DNA of 64,000 bases from the NCBI GenBank assembly GCA_022539475.1, contig VCMS01000020.1, positions 1 to 64,000 on the forward strand, written 5' to 3'. The notes below the pieces were generated by a model, which was not told the DNA's origin, did not search any database, and worked only from the letters and a program-made list of their open reading frames with translations. A program made the translations under genes and the position numbers. This document shows positions 21,045-30,257 of this stretch, in pieces (position 1 is the stretch's first letter; each line of letters begins with the position of its first letter). The DNA is from Gracilaria domingensis (lineage: Eukaryota > Rhodophyta > Florideophyceae > Gracilariales > Gracilariaceae).

Positions 21045-22920
21045 TTCGCATCTTTCTGAGCCATGCTGGTAAATAAAAACAAACGATAGCCCGACCGTTG
21101 TGGAAACGCCTTCGCTGCCATGGTCTCTCTGTTTTTCTGGACGAAATATCTTTTCGCCTCGCTAACCACTGCTCATAAGTGATGGAACACGCTATGGAAA
21201 CTGCTACAGTTCGTTTCTTTACTACGAGCTCTGCGCTTGTCGCGAAGGAATGGCCCGTGCGTGAGCTTCTCACGTTCGTCTGTCGTTATCACTGCGCCTT
21301 GGAGGGCAAGCAAACTCCACCATTGCTCATTTCTATCTTTTATCCTTTTTCCACTCGCCACTGCCGATATCCGACTATCTTCGATACTCACAGCAGCCTA
21401 TTCGATCAACATGGTCTTCTCAAGCGTGGTGTTTCCCCTTGTGTGCAACCTGTATCGCTCTCGAAAGGAGCGAAGCAAGTCTTCTAACACCTTCGTCGGA
21501 CATTCTACAAAAACGAAGCTCATAATCTTGCAAAACGAATGAAAGGGAGCCCTGGATCGGAACAATTTCAAGTAACATGCGAAGATCAGATACTGGGGCG
21601 TACTGTTCCCATAAACTCAAGTACTCGTCCATGACCATGGAGCTTACATCAAAACAGCAAGTGTCACCTAAAGGAATGTCAATTGCAGCCTCACCCCAAT
21701 CAAATAGAGCAAGAGAACCATCCTTACCCTTCAGCACATTCTCAGTTATGTCGCCATGTGTCAATGTCAGTGGACATTTTCCACTGTCATATAACTCTCG
21801 TAACAGGTTGTACAGTGCTGTAGCGTGATTTTCAATGCTAGCTAGTCCGTCTTTCGCATCATGCCTAAACTCTTCATGATTGGCAAGCTCCTTCCTCACA
21901 GATTCGTCTTCTAACAGTACTTTAGCACGACGAATCAGCGATTGAGAAGACTCCACACGTACTCCAACATCTTTCAGAGCTTCAATGTGCTGTAAAGACT
22001 CTATCTGAAGCTTTCCAAGCTCGATTAAAAGCCGAGAAAAGTCTTCAGGTCTACTCTCATCTTCAACTGGCTCCCCTTGGTCATTCATTAGCATCCACTG
22101 CTTTTCTTCCTCAACAACTATTGGTTTTCTCACTAACTGTGGCGCAAAGCTAGCAACAAGATTAGTCACCTTCCCCTCCACACCGTTACTTGCCTTCAGG
22201 TATACTCTTCCCTTGTTCGTATCAGCTCTCAACACTGCAGCTATGTGAGTAATACTAAACTGCTCAAAACTACCTTGTACTTCGTATCCTAGCTTTGCCA
22301 GTGCAGCAGTTGCCTCTTTTGTTGTCGTACTAAACCAATCAGGAAGTTCCCATGGTCTAGGATTATCATTATCTTCACTCTCGTATTCTCTTGTCATGAA
22401 AACAAAAGCCTCGAAGTCATTTGTGTCATCAATCCAGCGGCAATTTTCTTCTCCCATGGAAATCATCTGTTTCTTCACTTCTTTGGCTCCCATCCATTCG
22501 AACTCTTTCACTGCAGGATCTACAGGAACCTCTGTTAAGTTTTTGTTCGGAGCTAAGCAAAGAAAAGCAGAGTAAATTGGTCTTATATACGTGTTGGCAA
22601 CGTCGTTGATCGTGGAATAAAGAAGTAAAAGTTCGTAACGTGTTCTGCACACCTCTTCAAGCCGCTCGCTAATGCACTCGCACACCCGTTTTCCAAAGAA
22701 TGGTACTTCGGGGCATTCCAATCTTGGGAAACAAAGCGCGCCGTCACTGTTGTGCTGCACGATGAAGCTACTTCTATCCGTATTAGCTATCACGACAATA
22801 TACGGAAGCGGTTCTCGATCTGATGGGCAGACGTGGTCCATCTGAGAAGCAGTTATCATTGAAAAAGCTCTGAGTGCGAATAGTATCTCGCAAAAGATGG
22901 GAGAATCTCGTTCTTGTTAT
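21045..22920. repeat. Segmental duplication, copy 2
   Basis: Direct repeat of 16975-18800, starting in the CCGTTTCGCATCT word at both places and continuing past the start codon into a shared AAAAGCTC-type 5' flank. The spacer between the copies is about 2.2 kb. Confidence 0.85.
21420..22859 (-). CDS. Aminoglycoside-phosphotransferase-fold kinase-like protein, copy 2
   Basis: Paralogue of 17308-18747, same length (479 aa), same motifs HGDITEN and DWGE, all intact. Residues from about 170 to 440 differ at only a handful of places. The first 170 and last 40 residues differ often (for example C-terminal QDYELRFCRMSDEGVRR here against ESYEGCSNRIFGEDVRR). Both copies look functional by sequence, so the diverged ends may give different substrates or regulation, or reflect gene conversion of the centre. 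Confidence 0.7.
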   Translation of the reverse strand: MITASQMDHVCPSDREPLPYIVVIANTDRSSFIVQHNSDGALCFPRLECPEVPFFGKRVCECISERLEEVCRTRYELLLLYSTINDVANTYIRPIYSAFLCLAPNKNLTEVPVDPAVKEFEWMGAKEVKKQMISMGEENCRWIDDTNDFEAFVFMTREYESEDNDNPRPWELPDWFSTTTKEATAALAKLGYEVQGSFEQFSITHIAAVLRADTNKGRVYLKASNGVEGKVTNLVASFAPQLVRKPIVVEEEKQWMLMNDQGEPVEDESRPEDFSRLLIELGKLQIESLQHIEALKDVGVRVESSQSLIRRAKVLLEDESVRKELANHEEFRHDAKDGLASIENHATALYNLLRELYDSGKCPLTLTHGDITENVLKGKDGSLALFDWGEAAIDIPLGDTCCFDVSSMVMDEYLSLWEQYAPVSDLRMLLEIVPIQGSLSFVLQDYELRFCRMSDEGVRRLASLLSRAIQVAHKGKHHA

Positions 22921-23545
22921 CCTTATACCAGGGGTACTTCGCGGCGGGTGTGCGAGTATTCTGGTACCGCGCAGAACTCAAGATCGTCATGAAATGGGAA
23001 GTAGAGGTTGTCGGTGACCAGCAAACACGTTTACGTGTCCACGAACGTTACCTTTGAAGTTTGAACAGTGTGCAAGCCGTCCGGGATTGCTGCACATCCT
23101 GCTGCAGGATGTGCAGCAATCCCGGACGGCTTGATTCAGGATTCCTGCATGGTCAACGAACTAACGCGTGATCTACCTTCCGTGAAACAAACGTCTCTCT
23201 CTCGGAAAGTAATATTCTTGACTGTTAGTACCACATGGATCGAAGCTTTATGGCAATGTAGGGAACTAATGAGTAACTGAAAAGCTGACCGAAACGAAGC
23301 GGTTTTCTGACAAAAAATGTTGTATATGGTGGTAGACGGTGATAAAAGCATATACTCACGAAATACAGCTAGGTTCGTGCAAACATTTAACTTTTGCTGT
23401 TGGCCAAGTCATCCGAAGCTAATATGCATCTAGTGACATCCACAAGCGACGTTAACAAAATGAATGCCAACACAAACTCAAAGATAGCTCAAGTGCTATA
23501 CTTAAATGATACAAGTTAACTGTTCACGTTAGGTGCGTGAGCAAA
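22921..23545. other. Intergenic with one strong palindrome
   Basis: Apart from the hairpin at 23073-23133 I see nothing certain here. It lies upstream of the phosphotransferase-like copy 2 and downstream of the zinc-finger gene. Confidence 0.4.
23073..23133. repeat. Perfect 28-bp inverted repeat with 5-base loop
   Basis: Arms 23073-23100 and 23106-23133 pair without mismatch around GCTGC. The arm begins CAAGCCGTCCGGG. It could be a transcription terminator, a small-RNA hairpin or a fold-back insertion. The base composition is GC-richer than the flanks. Confidence 0.8.
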
Positions 23546-23995
23546 CTACGCACTTGAATGATTCCATGTGACATGCTTCTTCAGCCCGTTTTCAGAATTA
23601 AAAGTACTTGTGCATTGCGTACATTTATAGATACCTTCTTGATTCTTTGGTCCTCCTTTATGCTTAGCGTTGCGATGTTTAACGAACGAACCTGGATGAG
23701 AAAAAAAATCTAATCTTGTAAGTTACCAAAAGAAATGAAATGAATGAAGCAAAAGTATGGATCCAATATATCACTAAACGACTTCAAGCCATGCGCAGCA
23801 CATCTCTAGATGAAACTTACTGGATGTAGTGAATGTTCTGTGAAAAATCAATAAACAAACACGAAACGTCAAGAGTTAGCGTCTTTCGAGCAAATAAAAA
23901 GTTATGAAGATTTCCTACCTTCCGCAGCCCGGAGCAAGACACGGTATTTCTTCCTTAGCTGTACCAGATTTAGAACTAGAACCTTGCGTGGCCAT
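23546..23995 (-). CDS. Two-finger C2H2 zinc-finger protein, three coding exons
   Basis: Exons on the minus strand: 23919-23995, 23821-23837 (a 17-nt microexon) and 23546-23691, joined by introns of 81 and 129 nt (donors GTAGGA and GTAAGT, acceptors CAG). The spliced frame gives 79 aa. Finger 1 is C-x4-C-x12-H-x4-H, starting CLAPGCG and ending KHRNAKH, and is assembled across all three exons. Finger 2 is YKCTQC-x12-H-x4-H, ending HVTWNH. The correct spacing only appears after splicing, which supports the model. A CAACAG acceptor at 24008-24013 suggests a further 5'UTR intron. Likely a nucleic-acid-binding protein; target unknown. Confidence 0.75.
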
Positions 23996-24013
23996 AGCAG
24001 GTTCCTCTGTTGA

Positions 24014-25314
24014 GAAAAAGATATAATGATTGTCAAGATACTCAAACGAAACAGTTTGAATAAATGAAAGCGATCGACGTTGTGCTCAAAAGAAAACCAA
24101 GAACGTCAATGGAAACAAGAGGAAGAAACCAAGCTTGGGTTTGATGGAATCCGAACGACCAGATCGTTCCTTCTAAAGCGGTTTAAATAAACAGTATTGT
24201 GCCCCTAAAAGCGCTCACGGCTTTCGCTTGTGCTTTGCCGGCAAACGGCTATCTGAATTCCCATGAACGTGCAAAACCCTGCTTCAGTGTCTTTAATTCA
24301 AGTTTGGTGAAGCTTGTGGTCATAGACACTTCTTATTAGAACCGACAACCCGTCCATAAAGGCTGCTGAGCATGTTTTTGGCTTTGATTCAGGCCGTGTA
24401 AACGAGATTGCACGTGTATTCACATATATCGGCCAATGTTTGACGACCTCTCTGAGATCTCGTGGAAGAATCTTCTATCAGAAAACTGAAAACGTCATTT
24501 TTGTCAGCGCTGTGACCGCTGTGACCGCGATAAAAGCTGTCGTCCTCGCCGGCGTGGGTGTCATTAGAACCCTACGTGTAGCAGTTCTACTGCAAACCCC
24601 TCGCAGTTTCACCGAAACTCAGGAAGGTTCAATTCGATTCTTCGATAAATCTCCTCTTTGGTACACAATTTCAGATCTGTGTGCAACAGGTCAGAGCAGG
24701 AATGAAGGGTTTTCTAAAAAGACTACTCTCGTATAAAACAAAGCATGCGAAGTGGCTCAAGACCAGCCCAACATGACCATCTCTAACAAAGACAAGAACG
24801 CATAAATATCAAACCCCTAGGTTTCATAAAAACACGCAAAAACACAAAAAGCAAAACACAAAACTTGGGTTTCACTGATCCCATCCAATATCTTGCTCGG
24901 TTTGCGGAGCGCGATCATTGTCCTGAAAAGTAATACGGTTCAATCCTTGCATACTTATTATTGCTTTCATAGCGCAATCACGAGCATTACGTGCTGCAGC
25001 CCGCGACCGCGCGTTAACAGATTTTTCCGCAGATGAGCAAACAATGTTTTACAGCATAAAGCTAGCTCCAACTAACTACGATAATCAGCAGCAGATGTTA
25101 TGCAGCGATTCTCTTGACGTAATAAACAGCGCTTGAAGGACTAAATCGGCTGTCGGATGTCAATCATGTTTTGGTGAGACACGCACGTTTCGTAATTCAT
25201 CGACTTCACTCTCATCAACCAACGAAGAAAAATTAGTTAAGTATGAATAAACCAAATCCAACAAGGTAAGTTCGTCGACTCGCTGTGTGTTCTCAATAAA
25301 CACCAATTGTTCGA
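24014..25314. other. Intergenic, one weak ORF
   Basis: An ORF of 98 codons at 24440-24736 (+) has an Ala/Val-rich stretch (FVSAVTAVTAIKAVVLAGVG) but no known family and no other support. The rest has no feature I can name. The 5' leader of the zinc-finger gene probably lies at 24014-24200. Confidence 0.3.
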
Positions 25315-25606
25315 TTACAGAAACACATGGTAACTCTTTTTTTCATGATTCCGTTTATCTGTCAGACAGAAACTATTTCTTCTATTTGCGTACACCGCCG
25401 ACTCTAAGAGAGCAATTTTGATAGCTTCAGCGATGTTAAACACATTCAAAACATGCCACGTTCTAAATAAACGATTTATCTCTCTCTGGACGTATGAAAT
25501 ACACGAACGGAAAACAACAGCATCGAGTGGCTGCAAGACATGACTCGTATGCGAGGTAAATGCTACGAAAATGATCTTTTTTTTCTTCATCAATTGCAGT
25601 GTTCTA

Positions 25607-25813
25607 CAGTCCGCGAAGTACTCATAAGACACCCCCACAGCTTGCTTGTGTAGCGCTCTATCGGCGGATTGTCTAAGCTAAAAGCGGGTGAAATGGCGTG
25701 TTTTTACAGGTAGAAAGCAACGAACCACATATAAAGCGCATCAATAAAGCCAGCGCGCAGCAATGAGCAATAAAGTAACGTGAAATTTATATACGCCAGC
25801 GAAATTTTATACT
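25607..25813. repeat. Left long terminal inverted repeat of the Tc1/mariner element
   Basis: The outer block (from CAGTCCGCGAAGTACTCATA) and the inner block (GCGAAATTTTATACTG) share a GCGAA-T-ATA core, so they may be two transposase-binding direct repeats. The DNA between them is only weakly similar to the right repeat. Confidence 0.7.
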
Positions 25814-25846
25814 GCCAGCCGCACAATTTGTGCGCTGTACGTCCAA

Positions 25847-26845
25847 TTAATAACCCGTTGCCGCTCCTTTGCGGTCAATTACCTTCAGCAACCTCTTGGG
25901 AATAGATTGATACAGCTTTTGAACATAATCAACTTCTATCTCGTACCAAGCAGTCCCTATTGCGTCCATCAGCTCTTCCTCAGTATTAAACTGACGAAAA
26001 CCTTCATAAACCTTGCGAGCCATCAGACCCCAGACATTCTCTATAATTTTTAGGTCAGGACTTTCAGCTGGCCAGTCCAAATACCTGATATTATGCTCGC
26101 TTAGAAACTTTTTAGTACAGTTTGCGGTGTGCACTGAGGTTCCATCGTGTTAAAATGTCCATGTTTCTCTCAATGTTTCAGCGGCAAAAGGCAGTAAATC
26201 ATCACGAAGGAGCTTGCAGTACTTCACTGCATTCAAATTGCCATCGATAACACAGAGTTCTGGTGCACCATAGTAGGAAATGAGTCCCCACAACATCACG
26301 GAACCACCACCATTTTGGCGTTTAGAAAAGTAGTGCGGCTCTGTGCAAAGATCATGTCAGTAGGATGTGTTACCATCCGGACCATCAAAGTTGAAATTTT
26401 TCTCATCACCGAATATAACCTTCTTTTAGTCAGGTGCCACTCAATCCAAGTGCTTCTTGGCGAATTCCACGCTTCCAATTTTGTGACGAAGGCGCATCAT
26501 TGGTCTAGTGATCATTTTTTTATACTTCAGATGGGGATCGTCGTGAAGTATTTGCTGAACACGTCGTACTGTAATTGGTAGTTCGCACTCCTTCTGGATG
26601 GTAGAGGCTGATTTGTTTTCAAGTGTTGCGGCTCTGACGATAGCTCGAGACGTTGTAGCCGATACTTTTTTGTTTCTGGGCTTAAAAGAGTTCTGTTGGG
26701 CGGGGTGGGGTCGTCGTAGAAAGTTGCGTACGACGCAGCGAGAGCGTTCAAGTGTTCCTGCTATTTCGCTGATGGATATGTGCTGAGCATGAAGGGCTAC
26801 AATGTGACCCTTTTCGTAGTCTGTCAGTGCTGAGCCTCGCGGCAT
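25847..26845 (-). pseudogene. Tc1-like DD34E transposase with four in-frame stops
   Basis: One frame runs from MPRGSALTDYEKG to the end without indels. A paired helix-turn-helix region covers about 1-110. Catalytic residues: Asp in FGDEKNFN, Asp in HDGTSVHT, and Glu in SPDLKIIENVWG exactly 34 residues later (DD34E, Tc1 branch). Stops: TGA at 26441, TAA at 26426, TGA at 26357 and TAA at 26150. Family comparison suggests Trp at the first three and Gln at the last. The enzyme would catalyse cut-and-paste transposition. This copy cannot. Confidence 0.85.
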
Positions 26846-26968
26846 ATTTGTTCTCTGTTGATAAAGAAGTTGGTATTCACTGATAGAGGAAAGCTAGTAG
26901 AGTCTGTGCTACTGTTTTGAGCTTGAATACTGCTCGTTATGGCGCGCAATTTGAGTTTTAATGCATGC

Positions 26969-27176
26969 GTATATATAAAAGTTCGCTGTCTTATGTAAAT
27001 TGCACTTCTTCTTTATTGCGTAAGTTCTATTCCTAAGGGAGTTGACGCGCCCGGCGGCCACGTAATTGAAGCACGTCTATGGCTTTACAGACACTGCTGC
27101 TCGTGTCGCTGTAAGACCAACGCATGCGCCTGTGTGCGCTAAGCTCTGCAGTGTCTTATGAAAACTTCGTGGACTG
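26969..27176. repeat. Right long terminal inverted repeat of the Tc1/mariner element
   Basis: The reverse complement starts CAGTCCACGAAGTTTTCATA and its inner block ends CAGCGAACTTTTATATA. About 24 of the outer 27 bases match the left end. Confidence 0.7.
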
Positions 27177-27921
27177 TATACTTAATATTTTCCGCCTACT
27201 CATCCAAGAGAACTAGCAAATACTTTCCTTTTCGACAAAGATGCTCAGTTCCTTTGACAAATTGCGAAGCATAATCAAAGCAGATGAATTGATCTACTCA
27301 AAAACACTCTCTCTGATAAAGGTATCACGGCAGCAGAAAGTCATTCAATGTCTGCAATTTGCCACTCACAAAACGTTAATGCGCTTTTGGGCCCCAAACG
27401 ACAATCACAGACTTCCACGCGTTTCTATTTGCTGAAAAAGCACGCACTACAGTAACACGGTCCCAAGATTCTTAGGTTTGCACATTTTTCTTAATAAGCA
27501 CGGAATGTTTACTACCAATCCCCTTTCGTAGACTGCGACTGAGAAATTTGAAGATCGATGCATCCGACTGGTTAATGTTGAATACCGGACGCGGGTCGAC
27601 AACATGGTAGCGGTCAATCAGGCTTCCCAAACGAGCAAAATGCCTCCCGATCTTCTGAGGAGTTAGCTCTGTTCTGTTGCTTTCGTCAGTACGAACAGGC
27701 AAATATTGCAGTTCGTGCCTCTTGATGGAGCTTTCTAGCCTTTCGATTGTCAGGCGGTTATTCCGGAAGCCTATGCGAAGCGGGTGTTCAAAACTGAGAG
27801 ATGCAATGTAGGCTTGGACGAGATTGCAAATTCCAACTTTAGTCAGCGACGTGTTGTTGCTCACAAAGTACTGTGCAGAGTGTACAATTTGAGCTTCTTC
27901 TTGCTTGGTAAGGGCCGTCAC

Positions 27922-29400
27922 TCGTCCGTTTTCGCCGTAATTCAGAGTGATTTTGTGGTAGTTTTCAAGGTTTTGGTCCGATAATATACTCTTCCAAGCC
28001 CCACATGCCTCACTGCCCCGGTCTTAACAGAGCGTATTCAGAACTGTTGAACTTTGTCTGCAAATCTCGAAAGCTTGTGTGAAGGTCGAAGCGCTCCAAC
28101 ACAGCTTGCTAAAGCTGGTCATGAACGTCTGCAACGGTAATGAAGTCAGATATATGAGTGCTTTGGAGTATATTTGAGTGTTTAGTAAGATCCCCTAGTT
28201 CTTGCTTTTGCCAACGTTTGTTCAAGAACGTTTGACACAACTTCGGCTTTTATGATCGCTTTTGGACGTCACATATTCATCTTTTCGTTTTTTCCTTATG
28301 CCTTTTTCCATCTGGAGGTGGTACGAATAACAGAGCACAGAAGCGATTCAGAAAAGATCGAAATTTTACGTTCGTCACGGAGAGATTGTATTCGCTAAAG
28401 AGAACATTGTCATGTGATGAAGAAGTTCTATTACAAACAAACATTTATTGTAAAACCAGTAGCAAACCCTCACGACGAGACGTTGAGAGTTGAGCAGGGA
28501 AGTGCGACTCTCATGTGAGTGCAGCAGCCTCAAAAGAGAAACGGAACGACAGAGTGAGGAAAGTAAAAAGAAAGAAAGAGAGGTATAAGAAAGTGAGGCG
28601 TACCGCCGCGGTATTCCATATACAGGGTCAAAAACAAACAAAAAACGCGAAAAACTCCTAGAACTCGGTTTTGCCGGGAGGCAGGGTGAGTAGCTGAGTC
28701 GTGACAACGAAGAGTCCTTCCGATAAAGAGTTGTGTACCGCCGAAGGCGAGAGAGGCTAGAACCGAGATCCTCGAAGTAGAATCACCCTGGTTGGGGAGC
28801 TTTACTGGTGCGACGGCGACGATGCTGTCGCATTAAGTAGTGTCCTCACTAAAATTAATAAATAATATTAACTAAACATCCCACTAATTGTGGCAAACGC
28901 CTAAGTGTAGGGGCCAACCTCCCATGAGCTCCCCCGTGTTCCACGTGTCCGAACTATCTCGATGGCAACCACTAGTTACTACTAGTTTTATACTGGTGTG
29001 TACCATGCGAACTCCCGAACGAGAATTATGACTAAGCTTAGCGAAAATCCTCATGGATGAGGGTTGCACTACAAAGCCTTGTAGAGCAAACCCGATTCTG
29101 AGGGTGTTTGACTAAGAAGCTCTTCATACATGAGCGGTACACCCGTGTACGTGACACTTGACATTATGAGGTGCATCCCCTTTGGGAGCCTTCAACCGTT
29201 GGTTGATTTAATCTTAATTAGCACCCATAGAAGGGCGTGGATGTGCCAAGGGCCCTGGTCGGGCGTGGACACGTGGAAGTGGATGGCTAGTGCACCAGTG
29301 GGGTATTCTGGAGAATATTTTAGTTTCTCTTTATTTTCTGCACCCTGACAGTGGGGTTGCGTACGTGTACCACCCGTACAGATGTGCACTATCGTAATCA
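27922..29400. other. Intergenic and possible retrotransposon debris
   Basis: No supported gene. The part 28540-28620 (AAAGAAAGAAAGAGAGG, then GTACCGCCGCGG) resembles 6770-6830, downstream of the copy A chromodomain, so it may be the worn 3' end of another copy. The 5' LTR of copy B must begin somewhere after this. Its start cannot be fixed. Confidence 0.3.
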
Positions 29401-30257
29401 GTCATCCGACTCTGCACCTGGGGTACTTAGAGGTGCGGAGGCGGCTGAACACCACCTGATGGTAAAGTAATCAAGCCTCTCCTTCGAGAACTGCCACTCG
29501 GATCAGAGGGCACTTGAGACTCATCTTGAGTGTGGGCTCTAGGCGCTACTGCCCTTGCCGGTGTACTAATCCGCCCGGAGGGTCATCTCAAGAGGTATAA
29601 GTACGCGTACTCTCCTTGGAACGCCTAAGGAATCTGTATATACCGTGTGGTATTGACGTCTACTATTTCTATTAATTCCTGATTGCAGGACAGATCTCCG
29701 CCCCAGTATTGGGTTCTTTCTTGGTTCTTTTCGTGTTTTTCCCCGACGTCGGGCCTGTTGCCTGCGTTTGCACGGCCCGCGTCTCCTCTTTGGACGTATC
29801 TCACTTTCCCTTGTTTCTTGGGCTACGCCTCCTTCCGGAGTGTCTGGCTCACCCCTTTTCGGGTAGTCCTCGCTTCTACACCGTTCTTGGCTGGTGATTC
29901 TCCTGGTATGGGACTTTCTGCATACACCTCTGTAGGTTTTTCTCAGTACACTACTGGTCTTACACCCAGGTCCCCGGTGTCAACAGAGGCTCGTCCACCA
30001 AGTTACTATCCCCCAGGGAGCAGGACTTCGGACATCCTGTGCATGTTTCACCCGTCCTGGGTTTGCACCACAAGTGATCTCCCGACCTAGAAGTCTAATC
30101 TCGGGAAGGTCACCTTTTCAGGTTAGTTTAGAAGTGAAATTACGCACCGTGGTGGTTGGAAGGACCCTTATCGGGTAGATCTGACCGCTACTCCGCATCC
30201 TGGAAGTGTTTGGTTGTTTTTGGTAACCTCCCGGTACGTGGGACGCATATCTGCAGA

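Larger units (their letters stand above)
25607..27176 (-). mobile_element. Tc1/mariner element inserted in the pogo gene, TA target duplication
   Basis: Both ends read CAGTCC(G/A)CGAAGT, pointing inward, and are flanked by TA (25605-25606 and 27177-27178). Length is 1570 bp. The terminal inverted repeats are about 207 bp: an outer conserved block of about 27 bases and an inner conserved block at 25779-25813 and 26969-27004, with diverged DNA between. This resembles the IR/DR layout of Sleeping Beauty-type elements. With the element and one TA left out (1572 bp, a multiple of three) the pogo frame is continuous. Confidence 0.9.
25315..27921 (-). pseudogene. pogo/Tigger-like transposase, dead, split by a Tc1/mariner insertion
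   Basis: The N-terminal part (27921-27475) has a CENP-B-type DNA-binding end (RLESSIKRHELQYLPVR), then the first catalytic region (PVFNINQSDASIF). The middle carries RVTVVRAFSANRN and YLLVLLDE. After the insertion the C-terminal part has FTSHTSHVLQPLDAVVF, the classic pogo HTSHxLQPLD motif. The reading frame is the same on both sides. Five in-frame stops occur at 27472, 27376, 27325, 27298 and 27196 with no frameshift. Related proteins bind TIRs and cut at TA. The element ends were not found. Confidence 0.8.

Noticed and set aside
17308..22859. Antibiotic-resistance genes, because of the APH fold
   Set aside because: The fold is shared by many metabolic kinases in eukaryotes; nothing points to a drug substrate.
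25779..27004. Tc1 element ending at the inner conserved blocks
   Set aside because: The outer CAGT ends flanked by TA fit the family better and restore the pogo frame.
28375..28707. 110-codon minus ORF
   Set aside because: Ser/Leu-rich with no family and lying in probable retrotransposon debris.
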